A stretch of DNA of 64,000 bases, from assembly GCF_038006205.1 (NCBI RefSeq), contig NZ_JBBOUU010000001.1, positions 622,001-686,000 of the forward strand, written 5' to 3'. Below the pieces are notes generated by a model that saw nothing but the letters and a program-made list of their open reading frames with translations, searched no databases and had not been told where the DNA came from. The DNA is from Solibacillus sp. FSL R7-0668 (GTDB lineage: Bacteria; Bacillota; Bacilli; Bacillales_A; Planococcaceae). Of the stretch, positions 44,262 to 52,838 are shown piece after piece. Positions within the stretch are counted from its first letter, which is position 1, and each line of letters begins with the position of its first letter. A program made the position numbers and the translations under genes.

Positions 44262-46274
44262 TTAATTCGCTTGGAATTTTGTCACTAAGTCTGAGCGTAC
44301 CCACACGTAGCGATTTGGTGGATTTTCATCTGAAATAAGTTTGTACCAGACATAGCCATCAGTGCCTTGTGCTTCTTCAACAATAACTACTGGATAGCCG
44401 AAAGTTTTCGATTCTCCAATATTTTTTGCTTTATACGTAAAGACAGATTGAATATTTGTCGAAGGGTCGATACGTGCATTCACCGAGTCCCCATTATTCA
44501 CAACAAAGCCTAGCTGAGAAGTATGGCTATCTTTTTGACCAAAACGATTGTCGATACGATACATATGTCCAGCAATTTTACTACCCCAGAATGGATCAGA
44601 TGCGTAGTGTACATTCATACCAGATGTTTTATTACCTGGTGCTGCGCCTTTTGCATAGCCGCCCGTTTGTGGTACATAGTTTAGATTTGTGTACTGATTG
44701 ATAAAGGCGCGTACACTATCATCGCGTGAGGCGAAGGTTGTCCCTAATGCTGTGTTGGCATCGTATACTTTAATACCGAAAATATTATTCTTCTCTAATG
44801 AATTAACACTAATACCATAATTACTTTCATGCAGTGCTGTTGCGAGAATGAACAGTGCATTAATATTATGTGTGGCTTCAACCTCTTTTAATAATGTACC
44901 AAGACCAATTAGTCGTGAATCGGTTAGTACATTTGCATAGCCTGCAAGTCCTTGGCGCTCTGTTAATAGCGTCATAATGATGGTATCCAGCTCTTCTGCT
45001 GTGTAATTGGAATGTTGACGGATTGAAGCAAATTGGAAATACGAATAATATGTTCCGACTTTGTTTGTTAATAAAAAGTCGCTATAGAAATGAACACCGT
45101 CTTGGCTATAATAATGAACGCCCGGTTTCATAAAGCTTGGCGCTGGTCCAATCGTATAAGCACCATAGAATTTTTGAGTAATATGGTTGTACGTGTTGTG
45201 ATGCAAAATGCCATCTAACACAAAGTAATACGATTGCTCCTTTAATAAGCTAGAAGGTGTTAACGTAATTTCGTCCATTTTAGCGTAGCCCTTTGTATCA
45301 GCTAGGCGGACAATCGCATATTTATCGGTACTAGAATAATATTTAAACTCGCTGCCTTCAACCGCATAAGTGAGCGCTGTTTTAAAGCTAGGCTCGGCAT
45401 AAATCGTCACGGTATTGGCCGTTGTATTAGCAGCGGATGCCATTCCAGCAGGCATGCTAATAATTTTATCACCTTTAAATAGTAAATTTAATTTGGCTGC
45501 ATTTTGAGCTTCTAGTGCTTGCTCATAAGTGAAATAGATCGTTGGATTCTTTGTCACAACGCCATTGCTAATTTTACCAATATAGTAGCTTGAAGCATCT
45601 ACAGGTGGTGTTACAGGTGGTTCTTCATTGTCATCGTTGTCGTCAATGTTTTCGCTATATGCGTCAATTGTTGTTTGCATACGATAGAGAAAAGCAGCAG
45701 CTTGAGCGATTGTTGCAGACCCCTTAGGCTCGAAATAGATTCCTTTCGCCGTTTGTGAGCCACGAATAATATTGTAGTATACATTAGCTGCGACCGCTGC
45801 TTTAAACTCATCGCGGATTTTTGCATTGTCTTTAAATGTAAGAGGTGCGCCGTTTAGCGGGACCTTTGCATATGTGAGCGTACGTAATAATAGAGCCGCC
45901 ATTTGCTCGCGCGTAATTTTGTCGTTTGGACGGAAAGTACCATCCGGATAGCCGCTTAAAATATTTGCCCCAGCGGCTGCTTGAATTTCATTTGTTAATT
46001 GTTCTCCGGCCTTTAAATCGGTAAATGTATACGTAGACGATTCTGGTAAATTAAGTCCGCGTGCAATGTATGAAGCGAATTCGCCACGAGTGACAGCACG
46101 ATTTGGATTGTAATTTCCCTTAGCATCAGGACGGATAACATCTAAATTAGACCAATACGTCAATTCATGTACCATCGGATGATTATTAATATCGTTAGCA
46201 TGTGAAGTTGATTGAGTTGAAAACGACATAAAGAATAGTGAAATTATGACGAAGCCAAATACTTTTTTTATCAC
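44262..46274 (-). CDS. SLH-anchored endo-beta-N-acetylglucosaminidase (GH73-like)
   Basis: A 670-residue peptidoglycan hydrolase. Signal peptide (1-~26; TSHAND), three SLH domains (~30-215; AVTRGEFASYIARG, KITREQMAALLLRT, the third with the degenerate ATIAQAAAFLYR), an acidic linker (NIDDNDDNEEPPVTPP), a middle region (~228-430) with SH3-like character, a glucosaminidase domain (~435-590) including ALHESNYG (catalytic Glu), NNIFGIKVYD and HYASDPFWGSKIAGHMYRID, and a C-terminal SH3-like domain (~600-670). It cleaves the glycan strand after GlcNAc. GTG start with AAAGGAG upstream. Divergent from the TetR gene at 46560, with a 26-bp palindrome in between. Confidence 0.9.
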   Translation of the reverse strand: MIKKVFGFVIISLFFMSFSTQSTSHANDINNHPMVHELTYWSNLDVIRPDAKGNYNPNRAVTRGEFASYIARGLNLPESSTYTFTDLKAGEQLTNEIQAAAGANILSGYPDGTFRPNDKITREQMAALLLRTLTYAKVPLNGAPLTFKDNAKIRDEFKAAVAANVYYNIIRGSQTAKGIYFEPKGSATIAQAAAFLYRMQTTIDAYSENIDDNDDNEEPPVTPPVDASSYYIGKISNGVVTKNPTIYFTYEQALEAQNAAKLNLLFKGDKIISMPAGMASAANTTANTVTIYAEPSFKTALTYAVEGSEFKYYSSTDKYAIVRLADTKGYAKMDEITLTPSSLLKEQSYYFVLDGILHHNTYNHITQKFYGAYTIGPAPSFMKPGVHYYSQDGVHFYSDFLLTNKVGTYYSYFQFASIRQHSNYTAEELDTIIMTLLTERQGLAGYANVLTDSRLIGLGTLLKEVEATHNINALFILATALHESNYGISVNSLEKNNIFGIKVYDANTALGTTFASRDDSVRAFINQYTNLNYVPQTGGYAKGAAPGNKTSGMNVHYASDPFWGSKIAGHMYRIDNRFGQKDSHTSQLGFVVNNGDSVNARIDPSTNIQSVFTYKAKNIGESKTFGYPVVIVEEAQGTDGYVWYKLISDENPPNRYVWVRSDLVTKFQAN

Positions 46275-46398
46275 AAATCAACACTCCTTTCAATACTATT
46301 ATTTTAGCAATTAATGAAATGAATTCATAGAATCAAATAGACCTATTGCATCTTGTCGAAGAAGGAAATGAAGAATAAATTGCTACGAAAAGCGAAAT

Positions 46399-46424
46399 GT
46401 TACTTCATATTAATATAAAGTAAC
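46399..46424. promoter_or_regulatory. 26-bp near-perfect palindrome between divergent genes
   Basis: GTTACTTCATATT and AATATAAAGTAAC are inverted copies with one mismatched pair of 13. It lies 136 bases before the TetR start and 125 bases before the glucosaminidase start. Position and symmetry suit an operator of the TetR-family protein, which is inference. Confidence 0.55.
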
Positions 46425-46559
46425 TACTAGAAATGAGATAATTTGTTATTTTTATGACAGAATCCTTTATTTTGAAAGAAAGTTATTATATAATGAATGT
46501 GAAAATATTGGAAATTATTCAGTACTAATCATCTTAAAAAGAGATAAGGGTGGAGAAGT

Positions 46560-47156
46560 ATGGCAAGAGGACGTCGAGTAAATTCAAGTGGAGAAAAGAG
46601 TAAAAAATTATTATTAGAAAAAGCTATTGAGCTATTTTCTACTCATGGGTATCATCAAACAAAAATTAGTGATATCGTAAAGGCAGCTGGTTTAACACAG
46701 CCGACATTTTATTTATATTTCCAAAGTAAAGAATCTATGTTCAACGACTTAAATGAAAAATTCCAAAATGATTTAATTGAGATTTTTTCGAATAAAGATG
46801 AGACGGCTCGTGATGATAAAAATTCAACTGCGTTAATTGAACAAAACTTAAAATGCATTTTCGATTACTTTATTGAAAATCCGAATTTAACAAAAATTGG
46901 TTTCTACGAAGCGGATCAATCAACGGTAGTGAAGCAATTACTTGTTTCCAAGCTGGAATCAATCATCGAAACGGATTTGAAGGATTATGCTGTTGTAAAA
47001 CGCGTGAATACCAATGTACTTGCACAAAGCATTGTGGGATCGATGGAGCGTTTAACATTAACGAATCTATTAACGAACGAATCAAATCCGGAAAAGCTTG
47101 CTCAAGAAATCAGCACAATCTATTTTGCTAATGAACATAAGCTAGTACATCAGTAA
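46560..47156 (+). CDS. TetR-family transcriptional regulator
   Basis: A 198-residue DNA-binding repressor. The N-terminal TetR helix-turn-helix is clear (LLLEKAIELFSTHGYHQTKI, then KAAGLTQPTFYLYFQSKESM, residues ~17-62). The C-terminal ligand domain (~75-198; FDYFIENPNLTKIGFYEADQ) is not assignable to a ligand class. GGTGGAG lies just upstream of ATG 46560. The gene is monocistronic and divergent from the SLH glucosaminidase, making that gene and itself the likely targets. Confidence 0.9.
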   Translation: MARGRRVNSSGEKSKKLLLEKAIELFSTHGYHQTKISDIVKAAGLTQPTFYLYFQSKESMFNDLNEKFQNDLIEIFSNKDETARDDKNSTALIEQNLKCIFDYFIENPNLTKIGFYEADQSTVVKQLLVSKLESIIETDLKDYAVVKRVNTNVLAQSIVGSMERLTLTNLLTNESNPEKLAQEISTIYFANEHKLVHQ

Positions 47157-47170
47157 TTACATATAAAATA

Positions 47171-47216
47171 AAAAGAGTTTGTTAAAAGCTAGACACTTTT
47201 GACAAACTCTTTTTTT
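47171..47216. terminator. Bidirectional terminator between tetR and the S41 protease
   Basis: AAAAGAGTTTGTTAAAAG pairs with CTTTTGACAAACTCTTTT (one G-T/A-C difference); runs of A and T on the two sides make it work for both convergent genes. Confidence 0.9.
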
Positions 47217-47217
47217 G

Positions 47218-48588
47218 TTATTTCGTTGCTGTTACATGTAAATACACACCGTTTTTTAAGCTTTGGCCACTAGCTGATTTCCCTTTAGGATGAGCAATTA
47301 ACATGTATTCCTTGCCTGCTTCTAGTGGTTCCTTTGGTGTCACGTATAATTTTTCGCCTATTATTTTAGCGGTTGAGGCTACAGAGTCACCACCAAGAGC
47401 TACTAATTGAACAGATGCTGGGTCAAGCTTAGCTAGAATTGGTTTAGTAAATGAGACAGTAAAAGCTTTATTTAGTGGTGCATTTTTTAGTGATTTCATT
47501 TCTTTATAGTTTCCTAGGCTACTGGCAATAGAATCAAAATGGGCTTTAGAGAGAGCGTTGCCCGTTGTTTTGACATGTGGCTTCACACCCGTATGATTAA
47601 TGACTGTACCATTTGGACCGAAAAAATGTCCGATAGTGAGCTTTAGGAAACTTCCATCTTCAAGCTCAAAGAAGCCCTGCATTGCGCCTTTCCCGTAAGT
47701 TGTTTGTCCGTAGAGCTTGGCTGCGTCTTGATCGAATAGAGCAGCAGCTGTCATTTCAGAGGCGCTGGCACTATGGGCGTTGATTAGCACTTTTGTATCT
47801 TTAGGGAACTGTGTCGCTTGCTTTAATGCGCGAACATTTGAAATGCCAGAAGCCTCCTGAAGCTTATAGGCATAGGCTGCATTGGGGAACATACCGATGA
47901 GCTGCTCAGCCGCTGTGACATAGCCACCACCATTATTTTGTAGGTCAAAAATAAACGCCTTGGCCCCTTTGTTTTTCAAATTACGAACCGATTTTGCTAC
48001 TAAGCTAGCGGTATCATTTGAAAATGAATGTAATGAAATATAGCCAATATTGCCGTAAAGCATATTCGCTTCTACATTAGGTAATGAAAAGGCATTGCGT
48101 ACAAGGTCTTTTGTAAACGTGCTGCCATCCTCACGCAAGATCGTTAAGGAAACGCTTGTATTTTCGGCTCCTTTAATACGCGTTGAAGCTTGGTCAATCG
48201 TCAATGGTACAGTAGAAGTGCCATCGATTGCGGTAATAATATCACCAACTTTTAAGCCTGCTTTATTTGCGCTACTCCCGTCAATGATCTGGGTAATATG
48301 GATGCCAAGATCAACCTTTTCAATCACGACACCGATACCAACTGTTGATAATTCTACACCACTAATAAAATCCTCAAATTCTTCAGCTGTAAAATAAGTC
48401 GAGTACGGGTCAAGCATGTCCATCATGTTTGGAATACTTGTTGCTTGGTCTAGATTACCATCAATATCCCCAACATAGTTGTCTTTCACAAGATTGCGTA
48501 CTTCATCCATCGAAGCACCAAATGCCGTAATCGGGACGGCCAGGCATAGTACAAATAGGAACATTGCGAAAAGCTGTTTTTTTAGCAT
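47218..48588 (-). CDS. Secreted S41 (C-terminal processing) protease with PDZ and Ig-like domains
   Basis: A 456-residue exported protease: signal peptide (1-~25; AFGASM), a short N-terminal helical part (DNYVGDIDG, MLDPYSTYFTAEEFEDFISG), a PDZ domain (~75-160; GIHITQIIDGSSANKAGLKV), the S41 core (~165-345; IGYISLHSFSN, FDLQNNGGGYVTAAEQLIGM) with the catalytic Ser in INAHSASASEMTAAALFDQD and Lys in LYGQTTYGKGAMQGF, and a C-terminal Ig-like/SbsA-type domain (~355-456; FTVSFTKPILAKLDPASVQL). CtpA-type proteases trim proteins by their C terminus outside the membrane. The added Ig-like domain resembles those of surface proteins and could hold it at the wall. Confidence 0.9.
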   Translation of the reverse strand: MLKKQLFAMFLFVLCLAVPITAFGASMDEVRNLVKDNYVGDIDGNLDQATSIPNMMDMLDPYSTYFTAEEFEDFISGVELSTVGIGVVIEKVDLGIHITQIIDGSSANKAGLKVGDIITAIDGTSTVPLTIDQASTRIKGAENTSVSLTILREDGSTFTKDLVRNAFSLPNVEANMLYGNIGYISLHSFSNDTASLVAKSVRNLKNKGAKAFIFDLQNNGGGYVTAAEQLIGMFPNAAYAYKLQEASGISNVRALKQATQFPKDTKVLINAHSASASEMTAAALFDQDAAKLYGQTTYGKGAMQGFFELEDGSFLKLTIGHFFGPNGTVINHTGVKPHVKTTGNALSKAHFDSIASSLGNYKEMKSLKNAPLNKAFTVSFTKPILAKLDPASVQLVALGGDSVASTAKIIGEKLYVTPKEPLEAGKEYMLIAHPKGKSASGQSLKNGVYLHVTATK

Positions 48589-48699
48589 AAATCAGTCCAC
48601 CTTATGATGTTAGTTTAAAAACAATACTCTGTTTCTTCTATTATATAGTTCTATTTTATAGAAATTACCCAGTTAAGTCCAATTGTGGGATATGATTTT

Positions 48700-48825
48700 T
48701 TGGTATTCGCAAATATATGTAGAAAATCGCAAATAAGTCCTATCAAGTCGCAAATAAACTTTGGAATTCGCAAATATCCCACGATAACTCGCAAATTAAA
48801 TCTAAAAATCGCACATAAACATGCA
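48700..48825 (-). repeat. TTTGCGA array, array 3, on the minus strand
   Basis: Six units. On the plus strand the motif reads TCGCAAATA; its C falls at 48708, 48728, 48749, 48769, 48790 and 48810, giving spacings 20, 21, 20, 21 and 20. It lies downstream of brnQ and upstream of the S41 gene. Bases 48589-48700 hold the S41 leader. Confidence 0.82.
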
Positions 48826-48840
48826 CAAAAGGGGGCTATA

Positions 48841-48871
48841 AAAAAAGCATAGCGAATAGTTCGCTATGCTT
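48841..48871 (-). terminator. Terminator of brnQ
   Basis: AAGCATAGCGAA and TTCGCTATGCTT form a perfect 12-bp stem with a 3-base loop; the minus strand then has a T-run. Confidence 0.92.
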
Positions 48872-48885
48872 CATAAGTGCTCAAT

Positions 48886-50202
48886 TTATTTGCGCTTTAC
48901 AAGATAAAGAATATACCCAATTACGCCGCCGACTAATGCTGGGACAACCCATGCAATCCCTTGCTCATAGAATGGGAAGATGGATAAGAAATTGTCGTAA
49001 GCGGCAATTTCAAATCCAGCCTGTTTAATGCCGTCATAAAGGGCAACTACGCCAGTGAAAATTAAGGCAACACCGTATACGCTTGGTGCATGGTTAAATA
49101 AGTTACCGAATAATGCAAAGATCATTAGCACAATAGCAATTGGATAAATGGCTACTAATACTGGTAAAGAAATACTGATTAAATTGGATAAACCAAAGTT
49201 CGATACGGCAAATGAGAATAGCGCGAAAATAATTAAGAATGTATGATACGATACTTTCGGGAAAATCTTATGGAAAAATGTAGCGTTTGCCGAAAATAAA
49301 CCAACCGAAGTTGTTAAACAAGCTAAAATGATAACGGCCGATAAAATGATGTTCCCGGCTTGTCCGTAAAGCTGCTCTGCTGCCAATGAAATGATTGTAC
49401 CACCATCATCATGGAAGCCAATTGCTTCTGTACTTGTTACGCCGATATAGCCTAGTGATACATAGACAAACGCTAAACCGATTGCGGCAACAAGCCCTGC
49501 GAAAATTGTAATTTTAATTTGCTGTGCTTTTTCTGTCACACCACGCGCTGAGATGGATTGAAGAATGACAATCCCAAAGACAAGGGATGCAAGTACGTCC
49601 ATTGTTAAATAACCTTGAATGAAGGACTCACCAAATGCGTTATTGATATACGTACCCTGTGCTTGGCCAGCTTCACCTAATGGCGTGATAACTGCTTTAA
49701 TGGCTAATAGAGAAATAACAATTAATAATGCAGGTGTTAAAATTTTTCCTACACGGTCCACGATTTTTGTCGGATTAAACGATAAGTAGAATGATAATCC
49801 GAAGAATACTACTGTTGTGATAAATAGTGGAATCCAGCTATCTTGCATTCCTTCAGATAAAAATGGTGCAACACCAATTGAATACGATACGGCACCTGTA
49901 CGAGGAATCGCAAAGAATGGACCAATAGATAAATATACAATCGAAGTAAAAATTATCCCAAAATAAGGATTAATACGACCTGCTAATACTTCTAAATCCC
50001 CACCGTTTTTTGCTACGGCGATTATCCCTAAAAGAGGTAAGCCTACCCCTGTAATTAAAAATCCAATCATGGCAACGACAATATTTTCCCCAGACATTTG
50101 ACCTAGCTGTGGTGGAAATATGATATTCCCTGCACCTAGAAACAGTGCGAATAACATGAAACCGACCGCGATATTATCACGGAAAAAACTCTTATTACTC
50201 AT
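48886..50202 (-). CDS. brnQ: Branched-chain amino acid transport carrier (LIVCS family)
   Basis: A sodium- or proton-coupled uptake carrier for Leu, Ile and Val in the cytoplasmic membrane. 438 residues with about 12 membrane helices; LFLGAGNIIFPPQLGQMSGE near the N terminus is the family signature, followed by GVGLPLLGIIAVAKNGGDLE and FAIPRTGAVSYSIG. ATG start after AAAGGAG. A CodY-like box lies 36-50 bases upstream of the start, in line with known CodY control of branched-chain amino acid uptake in Bacillales. It has no evident link to the S-layer genes. Confidence 0.95.
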   Translation of the reverse strand: MSNKSFFRDNIAVGFMLFALFLGAGNIIFPPQLGQMSGENIVVAMIGFLITGVGLPLLGIIAVAKNGGDLEVLAGRINPYFGIIFTSIVYLSIGPFFAIPRTGAVSYSIGVAPFLSEGMQDSWIPLFITTVVFFGLSFYLSFNPTKIVDRVGKILTPALLIVISLLAIKAVITPLGEAGQAQGTYINNAFGESFIQGYLTMDVLASLVFGIVILQSISARGVTEKAQQIKITIFAGLVAAIGLAFVYVSLGYIGVTSTEAIGFHDDGGTIISLAAEQLYGQAGNIILSAVIILACLTTSVGLFSANATFFHKIFPKVSYHTFLIIFALFSFAVSNFGLSNLISISLPVLVAIYPIAIVLMIFALFGNLFNHAPSVYGVALIFTGVVALYDGIKQAGFEIAAYDNFLSIFPFYEQGIAWVVPALVGGVIGYILYLVKRK

Positions 50203-50515
50203 TATAATAATAAACTCCTTTAAAATTGAAAATACAAAACTTTCTAAAAATTTAAACCTTGCAACAAGAATTTATTCTATCATAAAATTAGCAAAATGAA
50301 AATTAAAATTGCGCTAAATATTCGTCAATCGTCAGAATTTATGTAATTTCGATAAAATTCAGCTTTATTATGATAGAAAAATGTTATAGGAAAATTCCCC
50401 TTTAATAGAATGCTGGTAGAAAATAATCTATCTATTGGCATGTTGTGAATAGGATAGAAAATTAAGTAAAATAGAGAGGAGTATATAGTTTCGCAGAACA
50501 GGAGGAGTTTTCAAT
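50203..50515. other. Divergent promoter region between brnQ and the LysM hydrolase
   Basis: About 310 AT-rich bases with the CodY-like box near brnQ and GGAGGAG ahead of the plus-strand gene. No coding frame and no T-box motif is seen. Confidence 0.5.
50238..50252 (-). promoter_or_regulatory. CodY-like box upstream of brnQ
   Basis: On the minus strand AATTTTTAGAAAGTT matches the CodY consensus AATTTTCWGAAAATT at 13 of 15 positions. CodY represses uptake genes when branched-chain amino acids and GTP are high. Confidence 0.6.
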
Positions 50516-51457
50516 ATGAAGAAAGCTATCAAAATGGCATTAGCTGGAGCTGTCATTTCGGGCGTATTTTATGCAGCGCCAACAGCAGAAGCCGCATCTT
50601 ATACCGTACAAAAAGGGGATACATTATCGAAAATTGCGAAGGCTCACAATACGACAATTCAGCAGCTGAAACAATGGAATCAACTTACTGGGGATCAAAT
50701 CTACATAGCACAGACGCTAACAGTTGCTCAAACAGAAAGCGCAGGCAAAGCGGAATCAGAGAATACGGCTAATAAAGAAGTCGAAAATGAGCTACATAAT
50801 TCGATTTCGCACAAGGTAATAAAAGGAGATACACTGACAAAAGTCGCTAAGAAATATAACACGACGGTTGATCAGATTCTTGTATGGAACGATTTAAAAA
50901 CAGATGCTATACAAGTTGGACAGCAGCTTACGATAAAAATAACGAATGAAGTGATTAGTGAGGCTCCGACAGCTTCGGAAGTGGAAGAAGAGAATAACTT
51001 TAAAGAAACGGCGGATGCAGCAATTGAAAAGCAGCTAAATAGCGAAAAAACAGCGCCGTTAACTATTTCAGCAGTCAGCACAGAGCAATATACAAAGGCA
51101 CTCGAAATTGCCAAGCAAGCGATTGGCATTCCGTACAAATATGGTGGCAATACAATGGAGGGCTTTGACTGCAGTGGCTTTGTCAGCTATGTATATAATA
51201 ATGCAGGGATTAAGCTAGGGCGCAAATCGAGTCTGCAATATTTCCAACAGGATACACAAAAGGTGCAAAATCCATTACCGGGGGATATCGTATTTTTCAA
51301 AAATACGTTTATTCCAAACATATCACATATGGGCATTTATATCGGGGATAATCAATTTATTCATGCTGGCTCAAAAGGTATTGCGATTGGGAATGTCACG
51401 GAAAAGTACTGGTCTGAACGTTTCGTAGCATTCAAGCGCTTAACAACAGTAAAATAG
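50516..51457 (+). CDS. LysM / NlpC-P60 peptidoglycan endopeptidase
   Basis: A 313-residue exported hydrolase: signal peptide (1-~26; AEAASY), two LysM domains (~28-72 and ~97-142; YTVQKGDTLSKIAKAHNTT, HKVIKGDTLTKVAKKYNTT), a Glu-rich linker and an NlpC/P60 domain (~190-313) with IPYKYGGNTMEGFDCSGFVS (catalytic Cys), NISHMGIYIGDNQ (His) and FIHAGSKG. LysM binds the glycan strand, so the protein is held by peptidoglycan rather than by the SLH ligand. Domain order is as in LytE/CwlS-type D,L-endopeptidases. GGAGGAG precedes the ATG. Confidence 0.93.
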   Translation: MKKAIKMALAGAVISGVFYAAPTAEAASYTVQKGDTLSKIAKAHNTTIQQLKQWNQLTGDQIYIAQTLTVAQTESAGKAESENTANKEVENELHNSISHKVIKGDTLTKVAKKYNTTVDQILVWNDLKTDAIQVGQQLTIKITNEVISEAPTASEVEEENNFKETADAAIEKQLNSEKTAPLTISAVSTEQYTKALEIAKQAIGIPYKYGGNTMEGFDCSGFVSYVYNNAGIKLGRKSSLQYFQQDTQKVQNPLPGDIVFFKNTFIPNISHMGIYIGDNQFIHAGSKGIAIGNVTEKYWSERFVAFKRLTTVK

Positions 51458-51497
51458 AAGCTATTATTTCCCAATCATTCGAGTGGGACAAGTAGAG

Positions 51498-51541
51498 AAG
51501 GTAGGCGGTGTCCTTGAGTATTAGGACATAGCCTACCTTTT
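51498..51541 (+). terminator. Terminator after the LysM hydrolase
   Basis: AAGGTAGGC pairs with GCCTACCTT, with an inner GTCCT/AGGAC stem; a short T-run follows. Confidence 0.8.
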
Positions 51542-51807
51542 GCTATCAGTACTTAATGCTTATGTTACAAATATTACAATAACGACTGGATAATAGAATA
51601 AAATTGTAATTTATAACATTCTAGTTTAAGTTGATAGAGTTGGAAATGTTGATATAACAAGGTTTTTGAGCGCTGTGTAATAATTACAGTACAGGAGAAA
51701 CGTAACTATATTGTTACATAACTGTAATGTTATAAAGTGGAATCTCGTGTTAATCTAATAACAGTTAAGTTTTCAGAAAATTTATCGAAAATGGTTGGAG
51801 GAACAGG
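51542..51807 (+). promoter_or_regulatory. Upstream region of the small NlpC/P60 gene
   Basis: AT-rich leader that holds the WalR-like box (51712-51728) and the shared motif ATTACAGTACA (51683-51693), then GGAGGAAC before the start. No gene is seen. Confidence 0.5.
51712..51728 (+). promoter_or_regulatory. WalR-like box, full consensus
   Basis: TGTTAC-ATAAC-TGTAAT fits TGTWAH-N5-TGTWAH at every defined position. WalR (YycF) of Bacillus and Staphylococcus controls wall hydrolases of this type, and the box is 80 bases upstream of one. Confidence 0.65.
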
Positions 51808-52356
51808 ATGAACTACTTTAAATTAATACGTAATACGGTACTAACTTTGGCGGCAGCATTCGTCATTTTCTTCACACCAGTGAATGAAAACGAAGCTTCT
51901 GCAGCATCTTCTCATTCAATTGAGGATTTAAATAAAATTTCTTCAAAATATATTGGTGTACGATATGCATACGGCGGAACAACATCAAGTGGTTTTGATT
52001 GCTCAGGTTATGTTCGTCAAGTGTTTAAAGAATTAGGCATTACATCATTAGATCGCACATCTGCTGGCATGTACAACCAAGGTACAGCAGTTAAGAAAAG
52101 CGACTTACAAGCGGGCGATTTAGTATTTTTCAATACATCAGGTAATCGTGTTTCACATGTTGGGATTTACATTGGCTCAGGCAAATTCATCCACGCATCT
52201 ACTAGTAAGGGTGTAATTAAAACAAGTATTGATGATAAATACTATTGGGCAAACAAATACGTTGGCGCTAAACGCATCGCAAAATTCCAAACAAATAGTC
52301 AAATCGCTGCTTTAGAAGATGATTCTGACGTAGACAATACACCAGAAGCTGAATAA
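51808..52356 (+). CDS. Small NlpC/P60 peptidase
   Basis: A 182-residue exported endopeptidase: signal peptide (1-~33; NEASAASS), an NlpC/P60 domain (~38-160) with VRYAYGGTTSSGFDCSGYVR (Cys), NRVSHVGIYIGSGK (His) and FIHASTSKG, and a short acidic tail (EDDSDVDNTPEAE). It has no wall-binding domain, unlike its neighbours, and is likely released or retained only briefly. It is closely related to the catalytic part of the SLH protein at 42770. GGAGGAAC precedes ATG 51808. Confidence 0.92.
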   Translation: MNYFKLIRNTVLTLAAAFVIFFTPVNENEASAASSHSIEDLNKISSKYIGVRYAYGGTTSSGFDCSGYVRQVFKELGITSLDRTSAGMYNQGTAVKKSDLQAGDLVFFNTSGNRVSHVGIYIGSGKFIHASTSKGVIKTSIDDKYYWANKYVGAKRIAKFQTNSQIAALEDDSDVDNTPEAE

Positions 52357-52384
52357 TACATAGCTTATACACACTACAAATCCA

Positions 52385-52425
52385 AATCTCTCGTCCTTTA
52401 CTTAAAAGGGACCGGGGATTTTTTG
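52385..52425 (+). terminator. Terminator after the small NlpC/P60 gene
   Basis: AATCTCTCGTCCTTT pairs imperfectly with AAGGGACCGGGGATT across a short loop, followed by TTTTT. Confidence 0.75.
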
Positions 52426-52462
52426 ATTTTGTAGAGAGGTTGAAATTTTGCCGGTATTATTT

Positions 52463-52772
52463 GGTCCATCACCATAGATTAGGAATGACATCCAGATTCA
52501 CTTATCTGTGAACTCAATTCGACTCCAAAATGCTTCATTGTAATTTACGTTTACACTGAAATTAAAGGAGATATATGGTTAAACGAGCATGGATTTCGGA
52601 AAACGAGCATAAAGTTCCGAGAATCGATCATAAAATCGAATAAACGAGCATAAATCACTTGAAACCGAGCATAAAATCAAAAATTTCGAGCATAAATGAC
52701 TTGAATGCCGAGGATATACCCGCGCAAAGTGGTCATACATTCCACCTATCTTTAAGCGAATCATCGCCCAAC
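52463..52772 (+). repeat. Interspersed element, copy C (diverged)
   Basis: Same architecture as copies A and B (hairpin module GGTCCATCACCATAGATTAG, AT-rich middle, CGAGCATAAA array, tail with ACCTATCTTTAA) but with many substitutions. It lies between two convergent genes. Confidence 0.65.
52584..52716 (+). repeat. CGAGCATAAA array, array 3
   Basis: Motif G at 52585, 52605, 52626 (GATC variant), 52646, 52667, 52688 and 52710 (GAGG variant); spacings 20, 21, 20, 21, 21 and 22. The phasing survived although the spacers have diverged from arrays 1 and 2. Confidence 0.78.
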
Positions 52773-52795
52773 CGCCAACGCATAATTAAAAGGTC

Positions 52796-52831
52796 AAAAA
52801 AACAGCACCGCTCATATCCGAGGGGTGCTGT
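52796..52831 (-). terminator. Terminator of slaP-secA2
   Basis: ACAGCACC and GGTGCTGT form an 8-bp stem with a 14-base loop; the minus strand then has a run of T. Confidence 0.85.
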
Positions 52832-52838
52832 GAGAGTG

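Noticed and set aside
50203-50330. T-box riboswitch upstream of brnQ
   Set aside because: The conserved AGGGTGGNACCGCG sequence is absent; a CodY-like box explains control better.
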